A DNA stretch of 64,000 nucleotides, taken from positions 433,423 through 497,422 of the forward strand of contig DF239121.1 in NCBI GenBank assembly GCA_000507305.1, given 5' to 3'. A program made the translations under genes and the position numbers. Numbering within the stretch: position 1 is the stretch's first letter; each line of letters begins with the position of its first letter. The stretch comes from Breviolum minutum Mf 1.05b.01 (taxonomy: Eukaryota > Sar > Dinophyceae > Suessiales > Symbiodiniaceae). Of the stretch, positions 15,116 through 26,934 are shown piece after piece. The notes beneath the pieces are model-generated. The model was not told the DNA's origin, ran no database searches, and saw only the letters and a list, made by a program, of their open reading frames with translations.

Positions 15116-18100
15116 GGAGGAGGAGGAGGAGGAAGAGGAGGACGACAACAACAATAATGATGGTAGGAATCAAACGAGACTATGATGTCGATAATGACCG
15201 TGATGGTAAGGACTGTGACTTTAGCGATAGTGGCGATGATGGTGCGGAAAACACTGTGATTCAACTAAGTTCAACACTGGTGGTGAGATGTAGCGAAGAT
15301 AGACGATCATTTTACTGAGTGGGAGCCAAGCTCGATATAGGTGATTTACACATATCTCAAGAGCATCTCGACACTTGATGTGTGTCAGTGATTTGAGGTT
15401 TCAGCCTCTTGAAACAACTCTTGGCATAGAGATTGAAATACCTCTCATCCTGAGTCACTGACTTCCTCACCAAAACCCCCCCCCGAAAACTGACGACCTC
15501 GTAGTAGAGGCCCAAATAAAGTGATGCCTTGAAAAACAGGCCGCTGGATGGATATCAATGGAACTGGTTTCTATGGAAAAGCTGACAAGTCGTCTTGATA
15601 AAGTTGCTTAATTGTTTGGTATTAGATGGAATGGTGAAAACAACACATTTAACATTACCTTGCAACATGATGGAGCAATTGTGATCTATATAGTAACTTA
15701 GCTGTTTAGCAATGGCCGGTGAAACCTGTTGATCACCATCAAAGCTCTGATGGTGAAGAAACAAAGAAAAGTGATGGCAACAGCCATATGTCGGATGCAG
15801 CAACTGTCACTTTTTACTGGCTTCCTGTGTAGGAAAACAACCTTAGTTTCAAAAAAAACATGTCATGTTTTCCAGTTATCTCAACATAAGTTGTCCCCAG
15901 TTATCCAGTTAAATCAACAGCATTCCAACAACAGAAAAAGGAGAACAAACAAAAATCAGAGAAGTCCAAGGCACGTAGAATGCATCAGATCCGCCTTTCT
16001 TGTACAAACCTTCCAAAATATCCTGAGAGAATCATCCAAAAATTCATGCTGGGGGGGGTGAAACCCGTTGATGCGTAAGCTTCTTGGGTTTGGATTCAGA
16101 GTTGAGAGATATTTTTCATTTTTTTCATATTGGGATAACCGGAGAACCCGACATTAGAGATTGTCACAACATGGTGGTTGTTCCATAGGGATCGCTATAA
16201 TGGCTTATTATAATCCCTACATAACTGGGTAGTATAATCCCCTCAAATACCCAATCAACCAGGTTTTTTTCATTGCTCAATTGTTGAAATAATATAATGG
16301 AACAAAAAAAACATGTAGAGATGGGATCGACAAATCAAGCAGCATTCACAAATTTCAACATGAATAAGACTGCAACCAGGAAAACAACAATAAATCGACT
16401 GAAGTTTTACACTGAATGACTCTCGAAGGCAACGACCATGGAGCAAATGCATTGGAATATGAGCAAGTTAAATCCATGACTGAGTATGAAAAACACATTA
16501 AAACAATTAAGAGCTGTGATTTCTGTTCGCAGTGTTTCACCTTTCAAACAAAAACTGCCTGTCCGTGTTGCGAAAAGAACCTGAAACAGATTACATCCAC
16601 CTTTTTTCCACCCAATGAAATACTCTCCCTAAAACTAACAGTTTGCCCCTGAAAATGGATGGTTGGAAGATGAATTTCCCTTTTGGGTTTCGGCCTATTT
16701 TCAGTGGTGATTTCTTCGTTTTGGCGAGGCTAAGCGTTGAACACATCAAAATCCAAAAAAAAAACACATCTTCACCACTTGTGTTCCCCTTGCTACCAAA
16801 GCATCAATAAATTTGGCATCATCATCACCACGGTAGAGTGCATAGACAGAACTCATGACTGGACGCGGGTCGAAGCCGACTTTCATCAATTGTTGCCGTG
16901 CTTTGTCAAAACCTCAGCAGATGGACTGGTGGGATCGTAGGAGGGGTGTCCACCTCGACCCTCCAAGGGTATCAAATTCACACCCTTCGAGGATTCAGGT
17001 ACATTCATTAAGGCTCCCCATAATCCTTTGACTTTCAAATGGATAGAAATGGACCAACTAATAGAACCAATTTGGTGAAAAAAACACTTTACTGTTGGAG
17101 AGCATAATCCTAAAATGGTTGTTCCGGATGGCTGCTGTTGGAAGCTGTATGACTGCAGGAATATCATTATATTCTAGGCTACATGAAGAAGTCAATCCTA
17201 TCACAGTATAGTGGTTTTTGGCACCAATTTTCCACAAGGGGGCTGTACTGTACAGAATTCTCAGAAAACGCATGAGTAGTATCTTCCTTTCGTAAATAAA
17301 CCAACAAACGGGCTCAACATTGACGTCACTGACTACTTAACCCAGGGTGTTCGTTGCAGCAACGGAGGGTAGGAGGTGAAGTCATCAACCCAATAGGGTC
17401 CGCGGGTTGATATACATAGCTAGGGATTCCCGATGAGAAAATCTGGGAAGAAAAAAATCCCCAAAGACTGAGGAGTTGAGGAAAACCACAGTATGACACA
17501 AATCTCTAGCAATCGAATTACAAGTGGAAAAGAAAAGGGCTTGAAAACACACCCCAAAAATCGAAAATGAAACAAAACAAGAGCAACACAATACACAACC
17601 TTCCCACCCAAGTTAGTTACCGTCTTCTCCTGAAGCCATCTTCCGGAACGAAAAAATCCCCATGTTTAACCTTCACCCTTTAGCACTCACGACCCAGTCA
17701 CCCATGGTCTGGGCTTCACAAAGAAATGCCCAAACAGATTCCTCCGTGTCGTTGGGATTCATCTCCACATCCTTTCCTGGAAGGGGCATATCCCACCGAA
17801 ACAGGAACATCAGTTTCCCTACCTTTAAAACGGGATATTAGTGCCGGATTCACTAGTAAACATCAAAAAACATGATTTATGTGCAAACAAAAACAAGAGA
17901 CAGGTTTTATCATGGATGTGTTGATGATATAGTTACAAGTACTATCAAAATACAATAATTGCAACATTTTTTTCTGTACCACAAAAAACATCCCCCTGTA
18001 CCGCAACAATAAACAACCGTTTGTACCGCAAAAAAAAAAACATTCAACTTTCAACACGCCTTTTTGAGCTTTGTAGGCAGTATTACTAGGTAAGATGCCC

Positions 18101-19173
18101 TTGATCTCCAAATTTCTATGCCTAAGGTCCGGTGTCATCTTGGGATTCAAAATACCTCAAACAAGTACGTGTAGGTCTACTGTAATAAGTGAATCGCAAT
18201 TCAATTGTTGAAAAACCTGAAAACGTGAAAATCTAGTCAGAGGAAGATCTATGGACCTATGTTTGAAGAAGAAATCCATCTTGGCAGTTCCATACTTATC
18301 AGAAACCAACCTGCAAGAGTGAGGGACTTTGAAAACACAAGGGTGAACGTCCCAAATGGCTTTTTGGGTTTACTACGAATTGGGTTCCCCCCCAAGAAAG
18401 ACAGGAAACGTGGAAGTGGAAGATTAGGGATTAGCCACCCTGTAAGAAACCCATCCCATATGCTTCATGTACGGAATATTTAACCTACATTTAGCATACA
18501 TTTAGACATTTAAGCCACATGTAGGTAAATATTCCATACAAGAAACCTACAAGAAAGATTCCAGAAACAAAGTACACTTTTTGGTGATGTCACCCAGTCT
18601 GTCACGTCATGATTTTCCCAATTATACATCATGAAGCTGTATGGGAACATGAGTCGCATTCTAAAAGAAATATGACACTACTGTTGATGGAAGAAGCCCT
18701 GCACCAGTTGATAGGTAGTTTATCCCATCATTTACAGATTTTTTACATCCCAGGTGGTGCAGGATCTCTTCCATCAACAGTACGGTTGGTTCAAAACTAC
18801 CCACTTTGAAACAAGTTTTATCATCTTCTACCTTGTTAGTTGAGCTGTTGAGCTTTAATAACAACAATCCATACACTTGCACAAAGGTAAAGTGACAAGT
18901 TTTCCTAGATTAGACTAAACTCATGCGACTTTGCACATGATCCCCAAAAAGAACAAGATAATAACTATTGATTAACGATAAACAAAACGAAAACCACTGC
19001 TGCTACTGATAATGAATAATATACACCGGGAAAAAGAACAACTTCCATATATTGGTTTCTATAACCCTGCAACTGTACTTACCTACCTTGCGGGATGCTC
19101 TGCCATGTATGATGACCTCAACTTCCAAGCAAGAATCTGAATTGCTGTGTGCCATCGTCGAAACGTTCGGCAT
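1758..19173 (-). CDS. RING-CH (RINGv) E3 ubiquitin ligase, 21-exon model
   Basis: Hand-traced model. Exons in transcript order: 19173-19087, 17822-17691, 16984-16913, 15746-15659, 15457-15375, 14652-14580, 14157-14055, 13565-13450, 11828-11738, 10978-10941, 10647-10601, 10358-10305, 10143-10105, 9405-9284, 8610-8568, 7611-7509, 7293-7249, 5268-5079, 4387-4295, 2975-2830, 1888-1758. Lengths sum to 1896 nt, an exact 632 codons including TAA, and each junction keeps phase. Many acceptors read AG|G. Donors are mostly GT, with GC (for example after 14580, 13450, 10105, 7249) and GA (after 14055, 10941, 10601). Residues 1 to about 340 match no family I recognise. A RINGv zinc domain lies at about residues 384-441 and hydrophobic segments follow to the C terminus. 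Family knowledge: RINGv proteins pass ubiquitin from an E2 to membrane-protein substrates. Least certain are the exons at 9284, 5079 and 4295 and whether the ATG is the true start. Confidence 0.6.
2345..2745. mobile_element. M2 element with nested M1 and an assembly gap
   Basis: The outer arms (ending GAACCATCAACAGTAATCTA on the left and starting TACTGTTGATGGTTCAGAAA on the right) are inverted copies. Between them lies M1, present twice as imperfect direct copies on either side of NNN at 2556-2558. Confidence 0.65.
2830..2975 (-). CDS. penultimate exon of the RING-CH gene
   Basis: After acceptor TTTGAG|G the frame gives 48 codons with an apolar start (HTLAVLLVSLPPN) and an end ELLATVLLL before a GT donor (TTAG|GTGGCC). 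Phase 1 at the end fits the terminal exon, so the apolar stretch runs on across the junction. Confidence 0.6.
4295..4415 (-). CDS. Trp-rich exon of the RING-CH gene
   Basis: The frame reads SEKNDWWRSFWSRPAEWF and then a Pro/Thr-rich stretch. The start is uncertain: acceptors at 4416 (after CATCAG) and 4388 (after GTGGAG) both work, and the gene model uses the second, for phase. The end is placed at a GA donor before GATTC. A second frame is open but less protein-like. Confidence 0.5.
4843..4975. mobile_element. M4 inverted-repeat element
   Basis: Family with ends CCATACATGGATCCTATGGG and its inverse plus the inner words TGTAGGTAAATAT and AAATCAACCAAATG. Other copies or halves: 9560-9640, 18465-18545, 19445-19565, 29480-29575, 31080-31150, 31425-31520, 33620-33670, 35700-35815, 42745-42800, 50265-50360, 57375-57460 and 57620-57735. 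Confidence 0.55.
5079..5268 (-). CDS. hydrophobic exon following the RINGv domain
   Basis: Open for about 62 codons with two apolar stretches (PPHLLLAIPAMLLF and LRFVVLGTLLVHFC) separated by a polar segment rich in Gln and Arg. Such paired membrane segments after a RINGv domain are typical of MARCH ligases. The acceptor at GCTTAG|CT and the GC donor (TGCAG|GCAGG) are inferred; the exon contains a run of nine C residues on the coding strand, a place where base-call errors are likely. Confidence 0.55.
5747..5821. repeat. perfect 22-bp inverted repeat
   Basis: Arms at 5747-5768 (starting CTGGTTCCCTTAATAGG) and 5800-5821, with a 31-bp loop. Confidence 0.75.
6098..6216. mobile_element. M2 inverted-repeat element
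   Basis: Family definition: ends are CTGTTGATGG or CCATCAACAG, inner parts carry GGATAAAC and AAAACCCTG. This copy runs from TTGATGGTTCAGAAATCCC to CCTTCCATCAACAG. Confidence 0.55.
7249..7293 (-). CDS. exon with last Cys pair of the RINGv domain
   Basis: Codes for ADAPCCPVCRYPSL after acceptor GAAAG|GT. Its two leading bases complete the phase-1 codon of the previous exon as Gly. CPVC supplies the final C-x2-C, 20 residues after the preceding zinc cysteine. The likely donor is GC (CTTG|GCTGAAG); otherwise TGA follows within three bases. Confidence 0.8.
7509..7611 (-). CDS. exon with C-x-C and H-x2-C of the RINGv domain
   Basis: Starts after CCGCCAG| with GAA and contains PCQCRGSMGGVHASCVEAWV. 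The spacing C-x-C-x7-H-x2-C with the Trp four residues on is the diagnostic core of RINGv (C4HC3) domains and separates it from a classical RING. Ends in phase 1 before GTGTG. In the intron the same frame happens to run on through a chance C-x2-C. Confidence 0.9.
8177..8250. repeat. (ACC/ACA)n microsatellite
   Basis: Trinucleotide run in an intron; poly-Thr, poly-Cys and poly-Val ORFs across it are artefacts. Confidence 0.8.
8568..8610 (-). CDS. exon with first Cys pair of the RINGv domain
   Basis: Codes for AEVLECWICRDPSP; ECWICRD supplies the first C-x2-C zinc ligands. The acceptor is GACGGAG|G and the donor a GT after the CCA codon (a weaker GC site 12 nt further on would also keep frame). 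It ends in phase 0, joining the next exon so that 11 residues separate the second and third zinc cysteines, inside the RINGv range. Confidence 0.8.
8905..9010. mobile_element. M1 inverted-repeat element
   Basis: Family definition: about 105 bp, from CTAGTTGGTGGTTTCAACCC to GAAACCACCACCTAG, arms inverted, with the conserved inside TCAAATTGGATCATTTCCCC and GGGGTGAAAATAAAA. No coding capacity. This copy sits in an intron just before the RINGv exon. Confidence 0.65.
10105..10978 (-). CDS. four small exons of the RING-CH gene, one leucine-repeat-like
   Basis: Exons 10978-10941, 10647-10601, 10358-10305 and 10143-10105 (38, 47, 54 and 39 nt). The 54-nt exon reads VPGSLGSIEELCELQSCQ, the spacing of one leucine-rich repeat turn, flanked by AG|G and a GT donor. 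The first two end at GA donors and the last at a GC donor (AAG|GCATG). Together they read as one continuous peptide with no stop. Confidence 0.5.
13183..13274. repeat. GC-rich 16-bp inverted repeat
   Basis: GGGCCCGGTGGTTTGG at 13183-13198 and its exact inverse at 13259-13274, loop 60 bp; the similarity continues imperfectly inwards. Confidence 0.7.
14942..15140. repeat. (GAT)n microsatellite, interrupted
   Basis: About 170 bp of GAT with GGCAAT interruptions, ending in GAGGAG and GACGAC. Intronic to the RING-CH gene. Confidence 0.85.
16155..16268. repeat. dispersed repeat around ACTGGGTAGTATAATCCCCT
   Basis: The same word with flanking CAACCAGGTT recurs at 20085-20130 and inverted at 23515-23560; a diverged form lies at 7755-7860. 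Confidence 0.55.
17691..17822 (-). CDS. second coding exon of the RING-CH gene
   Basis: 44 codons between acceptor TTTAAAG|G and a consensus donor GTC|GTGAGT, read in phase 0 at both ends. The peptide contains LFRWDMPLPGKDVEM and a Glu/Trp-rich end. The duplicated GTAGG at this acceptor and the upstream donor makes the junction ambiguous by four bases without changing the protein. No family recognised. Confidence 0.6.
18677..18786. mobile_element. M2 copy
   Basis: Ends CTGTTGATGGAAGAAGCCC and CTCTTCCATCAACAG form about 25-bp near-perfect arms including GCACC/GGTGC. Confidence 0.65.
19087..19173 (-). CDS. probable first coding exon of the RING-CH gene
   Basis: ATG at 19173-19171 followed by 29 codons (ending in IIHGRASRK) to a strong donor AAG|GTAGGTAAG. 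No in-frame stop separates the ATG from an AG|GG acceptor-like site 17 bases upstream, so the exon could also be internal. The stop-bearing exon of the next gene at 20695 argues for a start here. Confidence 0.5.
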
Positions 19174-19796
19174 AATACAAAGACAACCCCCTTTGCCATA
19201 AGCGTGCCTTATGCGATCAGGTCACGAGGGATGCCAGTCAGGTCGGCATCTGAGAAAAGCATGTGAACGTACAACGAATCACCAACCATCATGAGAATCA
19301 ACCCCCACCCCAGCATTTCACAACAGGTACAAGGCCATATACTACTCTGCAGATAATCAGATTTAACCCCTCCAAAGTTTTCCATTCTTGTTATGCAGAC
19401 GTTAAAAAAGCAACAGAAGCCATCCATGACAATCCCCAAAGGCCCAAAGGATCCATGTATAGTATATAAATTTAAAAAAAATATAGGACCTACATTCACT
19501 ATTCTTCATTATATCTATAAAACCAAATGTAGGTAAATATACCATACATGGATGCTATGGGACCTGTCCCCAATCCATGTTTTTCATCATCCAATTCTGA
19601 TCATCTGATCGCCTCGCCTTGGGATATCCAGACTCAGCTGCTTCGTCAAAGAGACGGACGGAATCTTCTACTTTATAATTTCCTCGGTTGAGCGAAACGG
19701 AGAAACAAACCTCGGTTGTCGGTTGCTATCATTTGAACAAATCTATGCAAATGGAAGTCGTCAAACCATCAAAAGTTGGAACTTTCAAAACCATTT

Positions 19797-19913
19797 TCTA
19801 GTTGGTCGTTTCAACACCCCTTTCAAAAAAATATGCAGAAGTCAAATTGGATCATTTCCCCAGGTAGGGGTGAAAATAAAAAGTATTTGAAATCACCACC
19901 TAGACATTATAGT
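19797..19913. mobile_element. M1 copy
   Basis: Arms TCTAGTTGGTCGTTTCAAC and GAAATCACCACCTAGA, with a small insertion in the left half. Confidence 0.6.
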
Positions 19914-20694
19914 GACTGGTCCCCCCCCCAACCCGAAGTTTAACATAGACCCTAAAAAAATGATGGGACTGGAAGACGATCCTTTCCTATTGAGAAGGTA
20001 ACTTTTCAGGGGTGTCCTGTTAATCTTCCGGAGGGTAGGTCAATAAGGATCCTTAGAATGGTGGTATCTTGCAATCCACATAGAACTGGGTAGTATAATC
20101 CCCTAAATATATACCCTAAACAACCAGGTTCTTGTTTCATTCGGTTGGATAAACCAACTTTAAGCCCTTAAGGCCACTAAATTCAAGCCATGTTGATGGT
20201 TGAAAAAAGACGTCATGTTGAGTGACCAAACCAATGGGAGAATCAACGTTGGTTTGTCAGTCAACTTGAAGCGGGTTTCAGAGGGACAATTGGTGGTCCA
20301 AGCCTTCAACATTTTGCAGGGAGGCTAGATTCGACGACGATGAAAAAAAACATTCAAGTTTCAAGTTTCCCGTTGTTTTGAAGTGGAATATAACGATTTT
20401 GTCATTTAATCGCGGGGCAAAGGATCGAATTAGCGGGCACATACTGACATGTAGACATATATATATATATGTGTGTCATTCAGTAACAAAAATCATCTGC
20501 ATGATTGGGTATTTCACCCTCAGTTTCTCTCAACTAATGCAACAAAGTCTATATACTCACAAATTTCAACAACCACGAAAAACAATTGTTAACATGGGGC
20601 TAACGTGGACAATATGTAGGCCCCCCGAACAAACTCTGTACCTAAAATCGTTGGCATTACAAGCCGCAGTTGTATGTAACCTGCCTCACCTCCA

Positions 20695-20781
20695 TCAGAA
20701 ATCCATCACTTTCCTCCCGTCATGTTGGGCGTTCATGTTGTTTACCTTCTCTTCCATCAAACCACCAAATTTGTTGCTTCT
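20695..20781 (-). CDS. terminal exon of the 20.7-28.5 kb gene
   Basis: After GTCGAG| the frame runs 28 codons (RSNKFGGLMEEK, then a polar tail) to TGA at 20697-20695. An internal AAG|GTAAAC could instead be a donor 36 nt in, in which case this is not the last exon. Confidence 0.45.
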   Translation of the reverse strand, partial: RSNKFGGLMEEKVNNMNAQHDGRKVMDF

Positions 20782-23245
20782 CTCGACTTAAAAGCCACCA
20801 CCTAAAGGTTGTCTGGGGGGGTGTCCAATTCGACAACCAACAAAGTCGTTGCTCCTCGCCAAAAAAAAAACTCGAAACATTTGCATAGAAAACAAGAGTC
20901 GAAAAGCTTCCATACCATCTTGCAACAAAACAAAAGGATTGCCTTGGCAAAAAAAAAAACGCAGCAAACGTCACTCAACAACTGCGAGAAGTTTCTGGGA
21001 AATGACAGGCCAACACAAATCTGTCTGTTTGGAATATCCTTGGGTTTCAATTTCCTAAAACCAAGCATTCTCATGTGGAATTTGCCTTACTTTTGAGACC
21101 CCACAGGTAATGAAAAGGAAACTTCCTATAGAAATATATATATATAGTAAAGCTGTAGATCCTACCATGGTCTTTTGAATCGAACATTTGCACCAAACTT
21201 ATTGGGCCTGTTTGTTTGTGGATTTCCTGGTCTTTTGAACCACCTATGATCACAAACATATTATCAATGATAAGTTGTCGATGGGTACCAATTGATAGAT
21301 CCTTATGTATAGGCTTGATAAGTAGGTAGTTTATATCACCTTCACACAGCAGTACTGCCCAATAATGTATCATAATATGTCTATATAATCATGTTTGATT
21401 ATATCAGATATATGTAAACTGCTTCCAACAACCCAAACATGTTTCACCGCAGGTCGGTCGCCTTTGGCTTCCGCAGGTGCTTCCGCTCCCGTCACGGAAG
21501 AAACACCTGTAGCCCGAGCCCGGTGGATACATAGAACCATACAGTCGATAGCTTAGAAGGTGGGCCCCGAATCCAGTTATTCAATGGAGTTATAACGGTA
21601 CGACTCTATAAATGGCCTTATAAATAAATACTAGTTGGTGGTTGAACCAACCCATCTGAAAAGTATGCTCGTCAAAATGGGTAATCTTCCCTCAATAGGG
21701 GCGAAAATTAAAAATAATTCAAACCACCACCTAGAATAGATAACTGGGGTGAAATACACCCCTATAAATGGAGGTATGGGCCCCTACTTAAAAAAAACTG
21801 GTAGGGATCCACCTTGTACTTTATCCCATTATTGACAGGATTTCATACATGTTAGGTGGTTGGGAATGGGATTTCTGAACCATCAACAGTAGAACCATAG
21901 TAGTAGTGGTTTCCATGCATCTAAAATCTAACAACACGTGTGGGTGTGTCAGACTTTTCATGTCTGTCAACATACAGGAGTCAAAAAGGCAGGGGACTTT
22001 TGCCACTAAATATGGAGGGGTTGAACATATTTTAATAATACAATTACTAGGTGGTGCTTGAACCAACCCATCTGAAAAATATGCTCGTCAAATTGGATCA
22101 GTTCCCGTAATTTTGGAGGTAAACATAAAAAATCGTTCAAACCACCACCTAGATTATATATACCAAAAACGTATGCAAATAGTTGAAACCAACGCCTATA
22201 ATGTCATCTAATGGTTGATAGTTGATTGTTGTTTAACAATTTTCTGGCAGATCTATGATCTAAGAATCAAAATCATCGAGGATAGTGAACCAAAGCAGAA
22301 CTACAGCTACCGACTGACTAAGATAGCATGGCACAACTATCCTGAAATCAAATCCTGATCTGTCCATACCCACACCCTCACTTCTACCCAGTTCAGGCTA
22401 GGTAATCTTTCCATGAGCCGGACCTGCTCCCAAAAAAAAACTGGAGAACCACCGACGACGGTGATGGCTGGTGCCACGAAACGCAGCTCCTTAGGAAAAG
22501 CTGCCAGCAAATGGATGACACCAATTTGACATTGAAACATGGAGCACAAACTCATGTCTTTTCTTGATGGCTCAGCCAATGGTTTACTGTTGGTAAAGGT
22601 TGTTACTGGCAAAATGGCCAGTGGCTAAAACAATTCCGCTCAAATTTCAGAAAGTCATTCCAACCAAAAGCCACACAGTTGAACCAAAAAACTAATGTTC
22701 CTCAAATAAATGTCATCTCCCCAATTTTCAAGGTGAACAACAATAACAAAACAACTAAGTCAATAAGGTGAACATAAACCACCACCAAGATGAAGATGGA
22801 TCATGACTTTCATGATTTATGACTGGGGTACGTCCAATGCGACTGCCCAGCACCACTGCAACTGCCGATGCCTTGGATTCTGGATGCAGGCACCGTGGTC
22901 CACCAACGATGGGTAAAAGACACTAAGTTATAAATCCATTTATAGTTGGGGTCCGGAGGTAAACAATGCTTCATAATTGGTGGTGGTTTCAAACACTTCT
23001 TGATTCTTGGGATATTTTTTTCAATCCAGGTATGCATCATGATCATCATCACCAACAGTAGCAACATCATCAACAAATCACCTCCAAGTCTGCATTTTTA
23101 CTAGAGCCTACAAGATTCAAGTTGATCGTTTCTCAAAAAACAAGGCCTCTATGGAATGTTATCGACTGGACAATCCCTGAAAACTCGCGGGATCGGTTCA
23201 GAAACAAACAACAAACAAAAAAACAATAAACAAGAAACGACAACC

Positions 23246-23298
<53 letters not shown>

Positions 23299-26200
23299 CC
23301 ACAACAACCACAACAACAACATCCACCCAAAACCGTTGCCGTGATACCATGAAGGTCTGGCTTTCAACTATATGTGTGCGCGTCTGGCTTGCAACTTGCA
23401 CACGTTGATGACTCGTTTGGATGGACCTTGGCGAGTCGCGGGTCAAAGATCCTTAAAGGAAAAACATGTGGCTTAAAGTTGGTCTTATCCAAGTGAGCAA
23501 TGAAAACTGATTGTTTAGGGTATATTTGGGGTATAAAATACTATATACCCAGTTCTATGGGGATTAAAATAATATCAATCATTCTAAGGATCCCTACTGA
23601 ACTACCTTCCCGAAGTTTAACAGCACATCCCTGAAGAATTACCATCCGAAAAGGAAAGGATCCTCTTTCACCCACCATTTTTCAGGGTCTATGTTAAACT
23701 TCCGGGAGGTATGTGAGAATAACATAAGACAATACATATAGACTAAGTGACTTGAAGGGAAACCACTAAACATAAAATTAATATTCAAAAAGAAATCGAC
23801 AGATGACGTGTGGTCTAAAGCTCTATATATAACTAATCAATTAATGATATGGTCTCAATATGATGTTTATAACTGCTTGGTGCTCAACCCCCACTCAAAA
23901 TGCAATTATTCCCTTGCTCGAACGCTCTTGTCTTGGAAGTTGTCATTTTGGCTGTTCATATTACTCATTACGAAGCATCATCAGCAAACTAAGTTGTAAC
24001 AAATCAATACCTGGAAAGCCTTTAAGGCCATAGTTGCTGGTTTTAGGGGTAAAGTTGCCTAAACAAATAGGACACTTGGCGCTCCAGGTGCAAACATCCT
24101 ACAGGATTTTGATGTCTACAACTTCTGAAGGTTTTCTTCAAATCCAACCTTCAAACTTGGAATTCCGACAGTTTTTGGGTGAAATGTACCCTCCCTGAAA
24201 CTATCAGCTCGCACCTGAAAATGGTGGTTTCCAATAGGAATTTCCTTTTCCAAGGGTCTATTTTCAGGTGCTATGTTAGTTTCAGGGAGTGTAACTCACA
24301 TATCTATTTCAGAATTGTTGTTTTAAAATGATTGTCCTTTTTGCTCACAAGGGAAAGCTTTGAAGTCAGGAACAACATTCCTTTTCTGGTAAAACTCCGG
24401 AAATGTGGCAGAAATGCTACCAGGATTTGGAAATGACACCGAACAGGCTTGAATTTTCATCAAAATCGATGGCGAGGCAAAAGTTCAAACTGATGGGATG
24501 GGACCCCACAAAATGGACCTGCCAAATAGTGAATAATTATGCATCAATTTTGGAGAGAACTTTTTGGGACTTTAGTATCACTAATTGATGGGTCCCAAAA
24601 ACATAGTAGCAACATGTACCTGAGGATTGTCATACTTAAAGCCTCATTTCCCAACAGATTTCGCGTTTCACCAAAAACCAAACTCCTCGACCTGTCGTCT
24701 CCGACTTCCGGTTTCCCCAAGGGCCAACAGAGGAACATCGACTTTTTGGGCCAAACAAAAACCTTTGATGTTCATCATCACCCTCCATGCCTCCATGTAT
24801 AAAGCCATTTGGAACGGGTTATTCAACCCCAGTTAGGGTACTTACTTACTAACCATGCTTTTTCCTCAACTACGACTTACAAGGTCCTGTAAGGTAATCC
24901 TCCAAGTGGGGGGTGCCGGGTAGCTCCATCCAAATGATCCCTTCCCGAAAACATTGCCCGAAAAACGCGACGCGGCCTCCGCCTCCCAGGCGGTCCATTG
25001 ATAGCTCCAAGCGCCGTGGCGCTCCACGTCAGGTCCATGGTGGAAGCTTCCACCGAGGGAAAGGGTTGGTACACCAAAGATATGGGGGTGCAGTTTGGAA
25101 ATGCCTTATTCCCAGAGAAATCAAATGTAGATGGTATATGTAAATATGAAGCTATCACATAAATGTATGTATATATATATTTATATACACATAGAGTTAA
25201 ATTACATGTTAGTTAATGAGATGTGTGGTTATGGATGTAAATACACGAATGCTAATGAATCTGGGCCGGGTATAAATTTCGAAGTTTTAAGTGTTGCCTA
25301 CAGATCGTGGTGTATCTTGCTAATTTCTTCCATATTGCCGTGAACCTGTATCTTTAGCAAGTTGGTCACTCGTAAGAGTTGCATAGTGAGTGTCAATGTT
25401 TTCATTGTAATTTCATGGAACATTTCTATGTTTGGGTTGAAGAACCTTGGTTGAACAATGAAAAAATACACCAGTTTTGACTGAATGAATGCCTGTTCCT
25501 TGGACAAATTGACAAATTGCCGGTTGAGGTGGTCCGAACAACTTCGGTCCAGTGAAAAAACGTTGATGTCGAAGCTTGTTCATGGACTTGATGGCAAAGT
25601 CACAGCAAACACACTTGAAGATTTCTGGGTCTTTTCTTGCCCCAAATCCCTAATCTAACTCTATGATGACCTTTTTTTCAACATCATTCCTTGTGAGTGT
25701 CTGAGCCTGCAGTGTCTAACGTCTACATTACTTCAATTGAAAAGTCATCAGGAGAAATGGAGAAAACCAAACGTAACAAGGATACGTCATTAAAGCATTG
25801 ATCCACACACGGAATGTTGGAGCGCTTACAACTGAAACCAATACCACCAATATCTCAGCATTCCGCCACAAAAAAAACATCAAAAAGGCAGCTATGTCCC
25901 TCCAATAAACCTTACGCCCCCATGAAATGTGAAAACGTGTTCTGTCAAAATTCCTACAGTTGTTTGCCTGAAAGTGTCATTCATTTGGATGCCACCGACC
26001 AAAAAATGTGTTGAGGTCTCCTGGAAACATTGGGAAATTTGAGGGAAAACACAACCATGAGCTAAGCCCATCTTTTTGAGCTGCGGGGTTCAGGGCACAC
26101 CTGATGGAAGTCGCGGTTCTCTTGGATCATCTTTGCACCGACTGAACACGCGGTGGTCTCAATTCAGCCAGCAGTTTTGAATCCTCCTTCTCTATCATGA

Positions 26201-26726
26201 GAGTAGGGGCTAGAAAGTGGCGCTGCATACACCGCACTGATGTTCTGTCTGTTCAGGTTCAAAGAAGGCAACACTCCCAACACCAAACTAACAGGTCAAA
26301 GAGAACAGATCTATCAACCAGTTCTTGGGGACCACACAGACAGTGACTCGCCAACGTGTGACATGGAATCAATGCAGCTCAGTTGCTTGTTAGGTTGTTT
26401 GGTACAGTTGATCCTTTCTGTTCAAAATTGTGGTGTTTGATGGCTTCCATTAACGGTCCCATGATGAAATCTGCGTTTCGAAGGATATCACATATGAACA
26501 GGACCTACTGCACCAAATGGTTCGATTAGTGATGCTACACAATGGCAGACAAGAAATCGTCCTGCATTCGGCTGGATCCGTGTCCCAGGTGCTGGGGAAA
26601 AAATGGAAACTTTGTGACTCGAGGATCAATGGGACGATTGCATACTTCCCCATATTTGGTAAAAACAAAACTCTCAAATGTAGGTATATGTAGCAGTCCC
26701 ATGGTGATTTTATGACTTGAAAATAA

Positions 26727-26823
<97 letters not shown>

Positions 26824-26840
26824 GTGNTTGAAATAAGATA

Positions 26841-26934
<94 letters not shown>

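Noticed and set aside
14944-15318. ORFs of poly-Met, poly-Ile, poly-Ser and poly-His
   Set aside because: Translations of the (GAT)n microsatellite in every frame.
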